From Bacillota bacterium (GTDB lineage: Bacteria; Bacillota; Clostridia; Peptostreptococcales; Anaerovoracaceae): a DNA stretch of 64,000 nt. Of this stretch, positions 17,217 to 26,251 are shown one piece after another. The stretch spans positions 62,001 to 126,000 of the forward strand of contig JAETTD010000003.1 in the NCBI GenBank assembly GCA_021769295.1, written 5' to 3'. The notes under the pieces are model-generated. The model was given only the letters and a program-made list of their open reading frames with translations. It did no database searches and was not told the origin of the DNA. Position numbers and translations under genes: made by a program. Each line of letters begins with the position of its first letter. Position 1 is the stretch's first letter.

Positions 17217-18555
17217 ATTTTATTTTATTATATAAGCTTGCAAGAGAAATACCCAAAGCCTTTGCGGCTTTTCTTTTTCCTTCCAAATCGTCTCCAAAAG
17301 CCTTGAGGGCTTTATATATTTCCCTTTGCTCCGCTTCTCTCACCGCATCGGTCAGCTTTCTCACCGCAGTCACATCCTCCAAAGCGCTTCTGCTCTGAAT
17401 TCTGTACGGCAGATGACGGGCTTCAATTGTAGAGTCTTCCATATTATTTACAGAAAATTCTATGGCATTTCTCAGTTCACGCACATTTCCCGGCCAATCA
17501 TAAGAACACAGCGCCGCCTTAGCATCTTCGGATATGGTTATATTCTTTTTAAGCGCATTTCTCTGCTCATCGCACAGGGACTCCGAAATAGCCAGAATGT
17601 CTTCTTTTCTCTCCCTAAGCGGCGGAATCCTGATAGGATAAACTGTAATTCTGTAATATAAGTCATGACGAAATGTGCCATTGACAACGCATTCTTCCAA
17701 GTTTTTATTGGTGGCTGCCACTATACGTATATCTACAGGCACTTCTTTCAGGCTTCCGATTCTTCTTATGGTATGCTCCTGTAAGGTTCTCAGTAGGTGA
17801 CCCTGAGTTTCCATGCTCATTTCGGAAATTTCATCCAAAAATATGGTTCCCTTATCGGCAGCTTCAAACAGTCCCATTTTTCCGCCCTTTTTCGCTCCGG
17901 TAAAAGCTCCGTCTTCATATCCGAAAAGTTCGCTCTCCAAAAGTTCTTTTTGAAAAGCAGCGCAATTTACGGCAATAAATGAATTGTTTTTTCTCCTTGA
18001 AGCATTATGAATCGCCTGCGCATAAAGTTCTTTTCCTGTGCCGCTTTCTCCGAAAAGAACCACGGTTGTGTCTTTCACGGCAATTTTTAAGACATCCTCT
18101 TTCAGCTTAACGGCCGTAGAATCCTTTGCTATGATATCGTCTATATCGTATTTGGCCCGGTTTATGGTCTGCATCCTGTTTTCGAGACGCAGTATCTCGC
18201 TTTCGTATTTGTTTATGGTATTGGAAAGTTTTCTGACATCCTCTATATTGCTCACTATGGAAATGCCGCCGATTACTTTATCTCCTTCTATAATAGGAGA
18301 CATGTTTACGGTGTAGTCTATTCCCTTTTCATTCCTCAAAGCACCAACAATGGGTTTTCCCGAATTTACAACCTCCACAAGCCTTGCTCCCGGTCTGATT
18401 TCTTTCAGGGGTTTACCTACGATATTTTCTTCCGTAATGCCTGTAATACGAGTATATGCAGGGTTTACATACTGAACAACGTATCTGTCGTCTATAATCA
18501 ATATGCCGTCATATAAATATTCAAAAAAGGTTTTTCCTATGTTTTCTATGTTCAT
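17215..18555 (-). CDS. Sigma-54-dependent transcriptional activator (PAS-AAA+-Fis)
   Basis: Enhancer-binding protein of 446 residues that should open sigma-54 promoters. An N-terminal PAS domain (about 8-110, [23 protein letters not shown]) probably senses a small ligand. The AAA+ domain (about 145-380) has Walker A GESGTGKE near residue 168, the sigma-54-contacting [10 protein letters not shown] loop, Walker [12 protein letters not shown] and [12 protein letters not shown]-type sensor sequence ([12 protein letters not shown]). A C-terminal Fis-type helix-turn-helix ends [18 protein letters not shown]. It is transcribed toward the AtuA/AcnX operon and is separated from it by a terminator, a palindrome and a sigma-54 promoter, so that operon is its evident target. 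Confidence 0.95.
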   Translation of the reverse strand: MNIENIGKTFFEYLYDGILIIDDRYVVQYVNPAYTRITGITEENIVGKPLKEIRPGARLVEVVNSGKPIVGALRNEKGIDYTVNMSPIIEGDKVIGGISIVSNIEDVRKLSNTINKYESEILRLENRMQTINRAKYDIDDIIAKDSTAVKLKEDVLKIAVKDTTVVLFGESGTGKELYAQAIHNASRRKNNSFIAVNCAAFQKELLESELFGYEDGAFTGAKKGGKMGLFEAADKGTIFLDEISEMSMETQGHLLRTLQEHTIRRIGSLKEVPVDIRIVAATNKNLEECVVNGTFRHDLYYRITVYPIRIPPLRERKEDILAISESLCDEQRNALKKNITISEDAKAALCSYDWPGNVRELRNAIEFSVNNMEDSTIEARHLPYRIQSRSALEDVTAVRKLTDAVREAEQREIYKALKAFGDDLEGKRKAAKALGISLASLYNKIK

Positions 18556-18575
18556 CGCTTTCCTTCTTTGTTTTG

Positions 18576-19238
18576 TTATAAAATCCCTTCTTTTTCCAAC
18601 TCAAGGAGATAGCTGCCAAAGGCAAGACCTAAGCTTTTGTGACTTTCGCCGCTGAGATGAATACCGTCGTCGGTGCATGGGCTGCCATACAGAGCGGCAT
18701 CAAAGAACAGAAATCCTTCGGTGGCTGCAACCTCGGCATAACATCTGCTGAAATCTCTTGATTTCTGAAGGGTAACTTCCCCCTCGTAGTCGTCTGCCCA
18801 TTTGCTTCTTGCCAAGTCGCCGCTCACTTCAATGGGCGACATCAACAGATATTTGCATGTGTTGCCCGGGCATGTTTTGTCCATAACATCTCTGGCTCTC
18901 GCAAGGACTTTTCCACAGCTCAAAGCTATATCCTTCGCCGAAAGCCCGAATTCTTTTTTCAGGTCGTTGGTTCCGAGCATGACGCATACCATGTCCACCG
19001 GCAAATGGGTGAGAATACAAGGTTCAATATATTTCAATCCGTTTCTGAACGGAAAAAGCGGTTCATCGCAGCATGCCGTGCGACCGTTCATTCCCTTATT
19101 TATAAGTTCAAATCCGCCTCCTGCACGTTCTTCCGCAATGGTTGTCCACCTAAGAGGCTTTTCAAAACGCAGGTGGTCAGAGCCTCTGTATCCATGCGTA
19201 TTTGAATCCCCGTAAAGCAAAATACGTTTTTTTATCAT
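18576..19238 (-). CDS. SGNH/GDSL family hydrolase
   Basis: SGNH-fold esterase of 220 residues. Block I is [13 protein letters not shown] with the catalytic serine near residue 11, block II has the glycine in [10 protein letters not shown] near residue 47, block III is [11 protein letters not shown] near residue 88 with the oxyanion asparagine, and block V is [11 protein letters not shown] near residue 191 with catalytic Asp and His. No signal peptide is visible, so it is probably cytoplasmic, similar to arylesterases that begin in the same way. It follows dapF by 9 bp, so it is likely the tail of the lysine-pathway operon. Its substrate is unknown. Confidence 0.88.
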   Translation of the reverse strand: MIKKRILLYGDSNTHGYRGSDHLRFEKPLRWTTIAEERAGGGFELINKGMNGRTACCDEPLFPFRNGLKYIEPCILTHLPVDMVCVMLGTNDLKKEFGLSAKDIALSCGKVLARARDVMDKTCPGNTCKYLLMSPIEVSGDLARSKWADDYEGEVTLQKSRDFSRCYAEVAATEGFLFFDAALYGSPCTDDGIHLSGESHKSLGLAFGSYLLELEKEGIL

Positions 19239-19247
19239 TTTGTCCTC

Positions 19248-20069
19248 TTAAAAATTCAAGTCTTTTGTATTTATACGTCCTTTGGCTATAACGGCAGTAG
19301 GTCCCGTCAAAAACAATCCGTCATCGGATACGGTTACGAAAAGCTCTCCACCGGGTACCTTTACGGATACATCCGAGCCGCTTACAAGCTTCTTTGCCGT
19401 CAAAACGGCCACTACGGAACCCGTCCCCGTGCCGCATGCAAGAGTGAAGTCTTCCACTCCTCTTTCATATGTAAGTACGGCCACTTTGTCTTCGCCCGTT
19501 ATGTCGTAAAAGTTTACATTGGCGCCCTTAGAAAATTTATCGCAGTACCTAAGAGTTTTGCCCAGTTCACGTAAATTTTCTTTATCCATAGAGCAAAGTC
19601 CCGGTATGTGAACCGTAGCGTGAGGTATACCGGGGTCGCCCAGTTCCACATAAGTGCACTCGTATTCTTTATCCGATACGGCAACGGTCATATCCTTCAT
19701 GGTGGTGACGTCGTTGAGGCGCACACAGTACATGGTTTCGTCTTTGCGGCGGCTCATTACCATTCCGGCTATGGTTTCAATTTTTTGAAACTCTCCTGCA
19801 AGCTCGTTTTCATATCCGTATCTTGCAAGGCAGCGGGCTCCGTTGCCGCACATCTCTCCGAAGCTGCCGTCGGCATTGTAAAAACGCATCTTGTAGTCCC
19901 CGCCGTATTCGGGATAATCAACCACCATAAGTCCGTCCGCTCCTATGGAAAGTCTCCTTTCGCACAGAATCTCTGCCAAATCCCCCAGTTTCTCCACAGG
20001 AATCTTTTCCTCCATGTTGTTGATGATTATGAAATCATTTCCTGCTGCATGCATCTTTGTGAATTCCAT
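19248..20069 (-). CDS. dapF: Diaminopimelate epimerase
   Basis: DapF interconverts LL- and meso-diaminopimelate for lysine and peptidoglycan synthesis, without a cofactor. The 273-residue protein shows both catalytic cysteines: GEMCGNGARCLARY near residue 75 and TLACGTGTGSVVAV near residue 212. N-terminal KMHAAGNDFIIINN is also typical. It lies 10 bp downstream of lysA, so the two steps meso-DAP formation and decarboxylation are encoded together. Confidence 0.97.
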   Translation of the reverse strand: MEFTKMHAAGNDFIIINNMEEKIPVEKLGDLAEILCERRLSIGADGLMVVDYPEYGGDYKMRFYNADGSFGEMCGNGARCLARYGYENELAGEFQKIETIAGMVMSRRKDETMYCVRLNDVTTMKDMTVAVSDKEYECTYVELGDPGIPHATVHIPGLCSMDKENLRELGKTLRYCDKFSKGANVNFYDITGEDKVAVLTYERGVEDFTLACGTGTGSVVAVLTAKKLVSGSDVSVKVPGGELFVTVSDDGLFLTGPTAVIAKGRINTKDLNF

Positions 20070-20079
20070 TTTAAGCCTC

Positions 20080-21378
20080 CTAAATCAAGGTTTTCGGTAT
20101 TATATCTCCCGCAATCATATCTGCGTAGGTCTGTCTCCTGACCATAATTTCGCTCTTTCCCTCTTTAACCATAACTACCGCCGGGATAGGGTTTCTGTTA
20201 TAATTCAAGGCCATGGAATACCCGTAAGCCCCCGTTGAAAATATTGCAAATATATCTCCCGCTTCGGCTTTTGACGTTATCATATGGTCTTTTATCAATA
20301 TATCTCCGGACTCGCAGCACTTGCCGCACACGGTAACCCTGTCATCCCTGTCAAGGCTTGCCTTGTTTGCTACAATTCCCTCGTACTGCGACTGATAGAG
20401 GGCCGGCCTTATATTGTCACCCATGCCGCCGTCTACGGATACGTATTTTCTTACTCCCGGTATATCCTTTATGCTTCCTATCTCATACAGCGTCAGCCCG
20501 GCCTCCGCAACGATGCTCCGACCCGGTTCTATGACAACTGCCGGCATCGGTATATCTATGTCTTCGCAGAACGCTTTTATCTTTTTCATCATCGGGTCCG
20601 TAAAGTAGCTGTAAGGCTTTCTTTCCTCATCGGTATACTTTACGCCGAAGCCGCCGCCCAAGTTTATTTCTCTGACGCCGTAACCGAATTTTTCTTTGAC
20701 GGCTTTTACGTGTTCCATAACCGCATCTACCGCCTGCAGATACGGAGAGTTGTCAAAGAGCTGGGAACCTACATGAAAATGGAATCCCAGAAATTCAACA
20801 TAAGGCGATTTTATGGCTCTTTCCACCTGAGGATAAAGTATGTGCTCGTCGAGAGGAATGCCGAATTTTGAATCTTTCTTGCCTGTTATTATATAGTCGT
20901 GAGTATCGGCTTTAACTCCCGGAGTTATTCTGTAAAGGATTTTAACCGTCTTGCCTTTCTCTCTGCAAATACTTTCGATAATGTCAAGTTCCTGAAGTCC
21001 GTCCACTATTATGCGTCCGATTCCGTAATCCACTGCCATTTCTATTTCCGACGGAAGCTTGTTGTTGCCGTTAAACTCTATCTGTTCTGCCGGAAATCCC
21101 GCTTCCATTGCCGTATAAAGTTCTCCGCCGGAAACCACATCTATACACATGCCCTCTCTTTGGCACAGCTTTATCATTCCTTTTGTGCAGAATGCCTTAC
21201 ATGCGTATGCAACCCTTGTATTTTCGTACTTGGACAGAAAATCTCTCTTGAGTTCGGTAAATTTTTCCGTAATATCGGTTTGGGATATTACATAGAGGGG
21301 CGTACCGTACTTATGGGCGAGTTCAACCGTATTGCATCCGTCAAAATACAGAACGCCGTCCTTGATTTCTCTTATCAT
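20080..21378 (-). CDS. lysA: Diaminopimelate decarboxylase
   Basis: PLP-dependent fold-III enzyme that decarboxylates meso-diaminopimelate to L-lysine. Length is 432 residues. Visible motifs: AYACKAFCTKGM near residue 59 with the PLP lysine, FHFHVGSQLFD near residue 200, NLGGGFGVKY near residue 242, VIEPGRSIVAEAG near residue 286, and TVCGKCCESGDIL near residue 350 with the catalytic cysteine. It starts 34 bp after the SDR gene and precedes dapF in an apparent operon. Confidence 0.97.
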   Translation of the reverse strand: MIREIKDGVLYFDGCNTVELAHKYGTPLYVISQTDITEKFTELKRDFLSKYENTRVAYACKAFCTKGMIKLCQREGMCIDVVSGGELYTAMEAGFPAEQIEFNGNNKLPSEIEMAVDYGIGRIIVDGLQELDIIESICREKGKTVKILYRITPGVKADTHDYIITGKKDSKFGIPLDEHILYPQVERAIKSPYVEFLGFHFHVGSQLFDNSPYLQAVDAVMEHVKAVKEKFGYGVREINLGGGFGVKYTDEERKPYSYFTDPMMKKIKAFCEDIDIPMPAVVIEPGRSIVAEAGLTLYEIGSIKDIPGVRKYVSVDGGMGDNIRPALYQSQYEGIVANKASLDRDDRVTVCGKCCESGDILIKDHMITSKAEAGDIFAIFSTGAYGYSMALNYNRNPIPAVVMVKEGKSEIMVRRQTYADMIAGDIIPKTLI

Positions 21379-21412
21379 CTATATGATTACCTTTCTCCTT
21401 TATTCTTTGCGG

Positions 21413-22168
21413 TTACTTGAAACCTAAAAATCCGTCATCGACAGGTATGGTAATACCGTTTATTCCGTCTGCCATATCAGAAGCCAAGAATGCCGCTACT
21501 TCGCCGATTGCGGAAGGCGGAAGAGGCTTCTTTCTCATTCCTTTGGAATAAAGTTCTTCAAAGGTTCCTCTCTGTTTGTCTATATCCAGCATAGGCGTAT
21601 CTATAACGCCGGGTGCAATGGATACTACCCTGATGTTATAAGGCGCCAATTCAAAGGCCGCGGCTTTTGTCATCATCTCTACGGCTCCTTTGCTGGCATT
21701 ATATCCGATGATATTGCCGCTTGCCACCTTGCCGTATATGCTTCCCATATTTATGATGGCGCCTTCTATACCTTTGTCCTTCATCATCTGAGCGCCTTTC
21801 TGCATACACATGAAGGTACCATACTGGTTTATCTTGACTGCTCTGTCGTACTCTTCATAGGATGTTTCCAAAAAAGGATGACTCGGAGCCACGCCGGCAT
21901 TGTTTACGACCACATCTATTCTGCCGTATTTTTCTTCTATGGCGTTGAATATCTTCTCCACATCCTCTTGCTTTGAAACGTCGGCTGCGAGGGACAAAAC
22001 CTTGTCTTCTCCGAATTCTTTCACAAATTCCATGGCTGCCTCGTCAATTTTTTCTTTTCTTCTGCCTACGATTGCAACAGCATAATCTCTCTGTAAAAAA
22101 CTCAAAGCGCAGGCTTTTCCGATTCCGGTGCCTCCTCCTGTGATAAGAGCCGTTTTTCTGTCTGTCAT
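21413..22168 (-). CDS. Short-chain dehydrogenase/reductase, FabG-like
   Basis: Classical SDR of 251 residues using NAD(P)H. It has the nucleotide loop GGGTGIGKACA near residue 12, VVNNAGVAPS near residue 90, catalytic serine in NMGSIYGK near residue 143 and the active YNASK near residue 157. The C-terminal VPVDDGFLGFK resembles FabG-like dehydrogenases. The substrate cannot be told from sequence; its place before lysA-dapF suggests co-transcription rather than shared function. Confidence 0.88.
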   Translation of the reverse strand: MTDRKTALITGGGTGIGKACALSFLQRDYAVAIVGRRKEKIDEAAMEFVKEFGEDKVLSLAADVSKQEDVEKIFNAIEEKYGRIDVVVNNAGVAPSHPFLETSYEEYDRAVKINQYGTFMCMQKGAQMMKDKGIEGAIINMGSIYGKVASGNIIGYNASKGAVEMMTKAAAFELAPYNIRVVSIAPGVIDTPMLDIDKQRGTFEELYSKGMRKKPLPPSAIGEVAAFLASDMADGINGITIPVDDGFLGFK

Positions 22169-22197
22169 TTTATGTCCTCCTGAATTGTCACGTCGTT

Positions 22198-22812
22198 TTA
22201 TATAAAGTTAGTCCATACGTCTTTGCTTTTAAGCTCCGGCTCCACGCCTTCTCTTTTGCCCGCTTCAATGCACTTAAGCATCCATGCCATGTTGCGTGCC
22301 AGAGTGTCCAAGGTGAAAAGACCTTCCGCATCTTTCAAAACTTCATCAGGCGAATTATGGCCGTGTATTATAGGCCAATAGTCGGCGCTCACGATTGGCA
22401 TCTGATTGTATGCCGGATACTTTATCAAAGTATCGAAGGAAGCGGTGGTTCCGCCTCTGCGTGCCGAAATCACAATGGCAGCAGGTTTATGATGAAAATT
22501 TCCCGCATAGAAGAATCTATCCATGAACGAAATCATGTCTCCCGACGGTGAAGCAAAATGCACCGGCGAACCGAATACAAAGCCGTCGGCCTCTTCTGCC
22601 AGTTTCAAAGCCTCGTTTACGCTGTCGTCCTTAACACATCTTCCCATGCTGCCGCAGCCGCCGCATCCCATGCAGCCGCCCAAGACGTCTCCTCCCACAT
22701 GAAGGATGCGGGTTTCTATATCTCTCTCGTTCAGCGCTTTTGCCATGTAATTCAGCGCCGTATACGTACAGCCTTTTTCGTTGGGGCTTCCGTTAATAAG
22801 CAATACTTTCAT
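22198..22812 (-). CDS. Flavodoxin-fold NAD(P)H/FMN reductase, iron-sulfur flavoprotein-like
   Basis: Flavodoxin-like protein of 204 residues. The N-terminal LLINGSPNEKGCTYTAL is the FMN phosphate loop. A cysteine cluster CMGCGGCGSMGRC near residue 47 resembles the compact 4Fe-4S motif of archaeal iron-sulfur flavoproteins. FGSPVHFASPSGDMISFMDR near residue 80 and ISARRGGTTASFDTL near residue 118 are typical of the family. It probably moves electrons between NAD(P)H or ferredoxin and an unknown acceptor. It is first in the run toward the SDR gene (29-bp gap). Confidence 0.85.
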   Translation of the reverse strand: MKVLLINGSPNEKGCTYTALNYMAKALNERDIETRILHVGGDVLGGCMGCGGCGSMGRCVKDDSVNEALKLAEEADGFVFGSPVHFASPSGDMISFMDRFFYAGNFHHKPAAIVISARRGGTTASFDTLIKYPAYNQMPIVSADYWPIIHGHNSPDEVLKDAEGLFTLDTLARNMAWMLKCIEAGKREGVEPELKSKDVWTNFI

Positions 22813-22929
22813 CGGTATCGTACCTCCGTTATATGTAAATTCTATAGTTTTAGAATATCATAAGCCTTTTTGATTGGCAATGGTTGTTTGGTGTATACTT
22901 GCATTTTGATAGGATGCGGACTCCCATAA

Positions 22930-22977
22930 AAAAACGCAGTCTACAACGGGCTTTATTTTTCCCGAAATAAACTGCGC
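22930..22977 (-). terminator. Rho-independent terminator after the 84-residue membrane protein
   Basis: Minus strand arms GCGCAGT and ACTGCGT enclose a long loop and are followed by six T. It lies about 35 bp beyond the stop at 23011. Confidence 0.65.
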
Positions 22978-23010
22978 ATCTCTGCTATCTTAAAACTCTT
23001 TTGACAAAAT

Positions 23011-23265
23011 TCATCGTTCCTCCTGCATGGCGGCGCCGCCGGAGGTCTTTTCAAGATGATTTTTGCAGATGAAATATACCGTTGCTCCTATGATGAAGCT
23101 TGCGAGCCCAACATAAAAATATATAAATATGCTTTCCCTCATGACCTGCTCCCTTGCCGCTGCAAATAAAGCCTTCAATACTATCGAGAAAACAGCTAAA
23201 GCCGGCGGCCCAATCATCAGAAAACGGGCATACGATTTTATGCTTTCAACGGTCATCCTTTTCAT
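23011..23265 (-). CDS. Small two-helix membrane protein, unknown function
   Basis: I do not recognise this 84-residue protein. Two hydrophobic helices lie near residues 15-33 and 43-62, separated by a short AAAREQVMRES loop. The C-terminus is charged and probably cytoplasmic (NHLEKTSGGAAMQEER). A strong GGGAGGG site precedes the ATG and a terminator follows, so it looks like a real single-gene transcript between the flavoprotein gene and repeat array C. It could be a small subunit or accessory protein. Confidence 0.6.
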   Translation of the reverse strand: MKRMTVESIKSYARFLMIGPPALAVFSIVLKALFAAAREQVMRESIFIYFYVGLASFIIGATVYFICKNHLEKTSGGAAMQEER

Positions 23266-23333
23266 AGTATATCCCTCCCCCCTTCTTCGGATTGTTATAA
23301 TTATAACATGAGGATGGGAGAGCTACAAGGGGC

Positions 23334-23563
23334 TGAATGCCGTAATTGAATAAAATTTTAAGTTTTACGGCAGTTTAGCCGCCTATTGACCGGCAAGAAT
23401 GCCGTAATTCAATCAAAATTTGACGTTTACGGCAGTTTAGAGCCTCTTGACCCCCTCAAAATGACCGCACTTGAAGATTTTTTTGACATTTACGGCAGTT
23501 TGGCTGCTTTTTAACCGGCAAAACTGCCGTAATTTGAGAAAATTCGGGGATTTACGGCAGTTC
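23334..23563 (+). repeat. 62-bp hairpin repeat array C (4 units)
   Basis: Units start at about 23334, 23396, 23458 and 23520, with 62-bp spacing except one 63-bp step where a unit carries an extra base. Right arms read TTTTACGGCAGTTTAG, TTTACGGCAGTTTAG and TTTACGGCAGTTTGG. The last unit runs into the MATE gene and supplies its final codons and stop. The third unit (TGACCGCACTTGAAG) is nearly the same as the third unit of array B. Confidence 0.87.
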
Positions 23564-24952
23564 GGCCCCTTCGACAGCTTCTTTGTTATGGTTTATCTTA
23601 TGCTTCATTATCCAAAGGTAACACAGGAAATGGGCCAGAGACGTAATTACCCATGTGACCGGATAAGATATATAAATTGTAGTCACCGTATGGAACGCCG
23701 GAATCTGAAATATGGTTGCAATCCATACAATTCTGAGTACGCATACACCTACCAGCGAAACTATCATGGGAGCTATGGAATACCCAAGACCTCGGAGAAT
23801 TCCAACAAGAGTATCCATAACGCCGCCTATGGCATAGGTGGTACAGATTATTGAAAGTCTCTTCATCCCCTCGGCTACGACAGGTGCGCTTGAGGAGTAT
23901 ATTCCCAAAAGCCGGTGCCCAAAGACGTAAGCAAGATTTCCCAAAACCAGCCCGGTAACCGCAGCGCACATGACCGATTTAATCAGTATCGGCTTGATTC
24001 TGTCATATTTGCCGGCTCCTACGTTTTGACCGGTAAAGGATATTGCCGCCTGATAGAAGGCGTTCATTGCAAAATACACAAACCCTTCTATGTTGGCAGA
24101 AGCTGCGCTTCCCGCCATGACCGTGTCCCCGAAGGTATTTATGGAAGCCTGAATTATTACATTGGAAACAGAGAACAATACTCCCTGAAAACCTGCCGGG
24201 AGGCCGATTTGTATTATGGTGATAAGTCTTTCCTTATGAATTTTAAGTTTGGAAAATGACAGCTTGAACGCTCCGCTCTCTTTGAGCAGACATCTTATTA
24301 TCATGGTTGCCGACAGGCACTGGGCTACTGCGGTGGCGGTTGCAACGCCTGCCACATCCATGTTCAGCTTTATTACAAACAAAAGGTTGAGGCACACGTT
24401 TACGATTCCCGAAATCACCAGGTATTTCAAAGGCCGCTTGGTATCGCCTTTTGCCCTTAAAATCGCGCTTCCGAAATTGTAAATCATCATGGCCGGCATT
24501 CCGAGAAAATATATTCTCAGGTACAGAGCGGACAGGCCGATAACCGTATCCGGAGTTTCCATGATATGCAAAATGGGTTTTGCGGCAGCTATGCCTATAA
24601 CCGCCAATATGACGCCGCTTATTACGCTTAAGGTTATGGACGTGTGTATGGTTTCCGATAACTCTTTTTCTTTTTTGGCGCCGAAATATCTGGCTGTCAG
24701 CACGTTTGCGCCTATGGACAGGCCGATAAACAGGTTGGCCAGCAGTAATACCAGCGAAGTGGTCGAACCTACCGCCGCAAGAGAATTATCTCCCGCAAAC
24801 CGTCCCACAACGATTATATCCGCCGCATTGAACAGTAGCTGCAATATGCCGGAGCACATCAGCGGAAAAGCAAAAATAAGCATCTTTTTCAATATGGGGC
24901 CGTTGCACATATCTATTTCATTTTTCTTCTTTACCTTTACTTCAGTGTCCAA
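23552..24952 (-). CDS. MATE family efflux transporter
   Basis: Multidrug and toxin extrusion protein of about 466 residues with twelve predicted helices, coupling export to Na+ or H+. Typical features: FAFPLMCSGILQLLFNAADIIVVGRFAG in helices 1-2 (the FNAADIIVVG motif is conserved), TRYFGAKKEKELSETIHTS, AILRAKGDTKRPLKYL, and the second half repeat around QIGLPAGFQGVLFSVSNVIIQASIN. I favour the TTG start at 24952 because GGAGG precedes it. The last residues EGAELP and the stop derive from the edge of repeat array C. Its substrate is unknown. Upstream is the terminator of the purine operon. Confidence 0.9.
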   Translation of the reverse strand: MDTEVKVKKKNEIDMCNGPILKKMLIFAFPLMCSGILQLLFNAADIIVVGRFAGDNSLAAVGSTTSLVLLLANLFIGLSIGANVLTARYFGAKKEKELSETIHTSITLSVISGVILAVIGIAAAKPILHIMETPDTVIGLSALYLRIYFLGMPAMMIYNFGSAILRAKGDTKRPLKYLVISGIVNVCLNLLFVIKLNMDVAGVATATAVAQCLSATMIIRCLLKESGAFKLSFSKLKIHKERLITIIQIGLPAGFQGVLFSVSNVIIQASINTFGDTVMAGSAASANIEGFVYFAMNAFYQAAISFTGQNVGAGKYDRIKPILIKSVMCAAVTGLVLGNLAYVFGHRLLGIYSSSAPVVAEGMKRLSIICTTYAIGGVMDTLVGILRGLGYSIAPMIVSLVGVCVLRIVWIATIFQIPAFHTVTTIYISYPVTWVITSLAHFLCYLWIMKHKINHNKEAVEGAELP

Positions 24953-24967
24953 TTCTACCTCCAATAA

Positions 24968-25000
24968 AAACACCCGAAAGCATAGCCTCCGGATGTTAAA
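24968..25000 (-). terminator. Terminator of the purine operon
   Basis: Minus strand AACATCCGGAGGC and GCTTTCGGGTGTT form an interrupted stem followed by TTTTATT. It lies about 30 bp after the F420-ligase-like stop. Confidence 0.75.
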
Positions 25001-25028
25001 TTTATTTGTCTGTTATTATAACACAATA

Positions 25029-26222
25029 TTATCTGTCTGTATAGTTATCAAAATATCCCTGAATATAGATAAACGGCGTACCCTTATCTCCCGAGCCGGA
25101 AGTCAAGTCGCAGAGTGAGCCCAACAAGTCTGTCAGCCTTCTCGGAGTGGTTCCCTCCGTAACCATCTGGCCTACAAGGTTATCATCTTTCTCACGGATT
25201 GCTTCTTCAATGGCAGCTTTAAGCTCATCACCACGGAGATCTGCAAAATCGTTATCTGCAAGATATTTGAGTTTAAGTTCGTTAGGCTGGCCGTTTAATC
25301 CGGATGTGAATCCCGGCGAAACCACAGGGTCTGCAAGTTCCCAGATTTTTCCCACAGGGTCTTTGAAGGCTCCGTCTCCGTATACCATAACTTCCACGGT
25401 CTTTCCTGTTCTCTCTTTTATATCTGCCTGAACGCCTTCCACAAACTCCTGACAGTTTACAGGGAAAAGCTTGATAGTATCCTCTGTAGCCTTGTTGGAA
25501 CCTAAGATGCCGTAATCAGGGTTGTAGCCTGAACCGTTTACAGGAGCATTGAGCAGGTCATCCATTCCGAGTACAACCGAAGCGCCTGCTTCTTTTATCA
25601 GTCTCTTGGTGCGGGCACGGGTATGAATGTCGGCACATATTACCTTATCTGCATAATCTACGATTTTACGAGGATTGTTGGCAAATATAATCTGAGCCTC
25701 CGCGCCTTCTTCTTCAATCAGATCCTTGTAATAATTTACATAGTCCATGTCAGTGAAAGTGTGGCGTGACTTGCCGAAAGTCGCTTCAAACTCTTCCTGA
25801 GTCAGGACATCCGTGTAAGGATTTACGCCTTTAGCGTCAAGCAGATCCAAATCCAACAGGTGATTTCCCACTTCGTCGCTCGGATAGCTGAGCATGAGGA
25901 CGATTTTCTTTGCGCCTTTTGCAATTCCTCTGAGGCAGATAGCAAATCTGTTTCTGCTCAATATAGGGAATACTACGCCTACAGTCTCGCCGCCCAGCTT
26001 ATTTCTCACATCCTCAGCAAGCTGGTCTGTGGTGGCATAATTTGCCTGAGCACGGGCAAGAATGGACTCGGTGACTGCAAGAACATCCTTTTCTCCAATC
26101 TGAAAATCTCCGTTGTCAATACATGACATCAAAGTATCTACCACTATTTTTTTCAGGTCATCGCCTTCCTTTATAATCGGTCCGCGAAGGCCGCGCGATA
26201 CGGTTCCTATTCTTCTTTCCAT
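25029..26222 (-). CDS. Coenzyme F420-0:L-glutamate ligase family protein
   Basis: Member of the CofE/FbiB-like gamma-glutamyl ligase family, 397 residues. N-terminal [24 protein letters not shown] and [19 protein letters not shown] near residue 53, plus [31 protein letters not shown] near residue 275, fit the family fold as it appears in Firmicutes. True CofE adds glutamate to F420-0, but no F420 biosynthesis gene is visible here and Clostridia generally lack F420. It is therefore probably a ligase for another acceptor. It starts 30 bp after purL and precedes the operon terminator, so it is co-expressed with purine synthesis. Confidence 0.78.
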   Translation of the reverse strand: MERRIGTVSRGLRGPIIKEGDDLKKIVVDTLMSCIDNGDFQIGEKDVLAVTESILARAQANYATTDQLAEDVRNKLGGETVGVVFPILSRNRFAICLRGIAKGAKKIVLMLSYPSDEVGNHLLDLDLLDAKGVNPYTDVLTQEEFEATFGKSRHTFTDMDYVNYYKDLIEEEGAEAQIIFANNPRKIVDYADKVICADIHTRARTKRLIKEAGASVVLGMDDLLNAPVNGSGYNPDYGILGSNKATEDTIKLFPVNCQEFVEGVQADIKERTGKTVEVMVYGDGAFKDPVGKIWELADPVVSPGFTSGLNGQPNELKLKYLADNDFADLRGDELKAAIEEAIREKDDNLVGQMVTEGTTPRRLTDLLGSLCDLTSGSGDKGTPFIYIQGYFDNYTDR

Positions 26223-26251
26223 TGCTATTACCCTCCTTGTGGTATTTTGAC

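Noticed and set aside
22813-23010. Additional small gene between the flavoprotein and the 84-residue membrane protein
   Set aside because: No open frame with a ribosome binding site; it holds only a terminator and probable promoter sequence.
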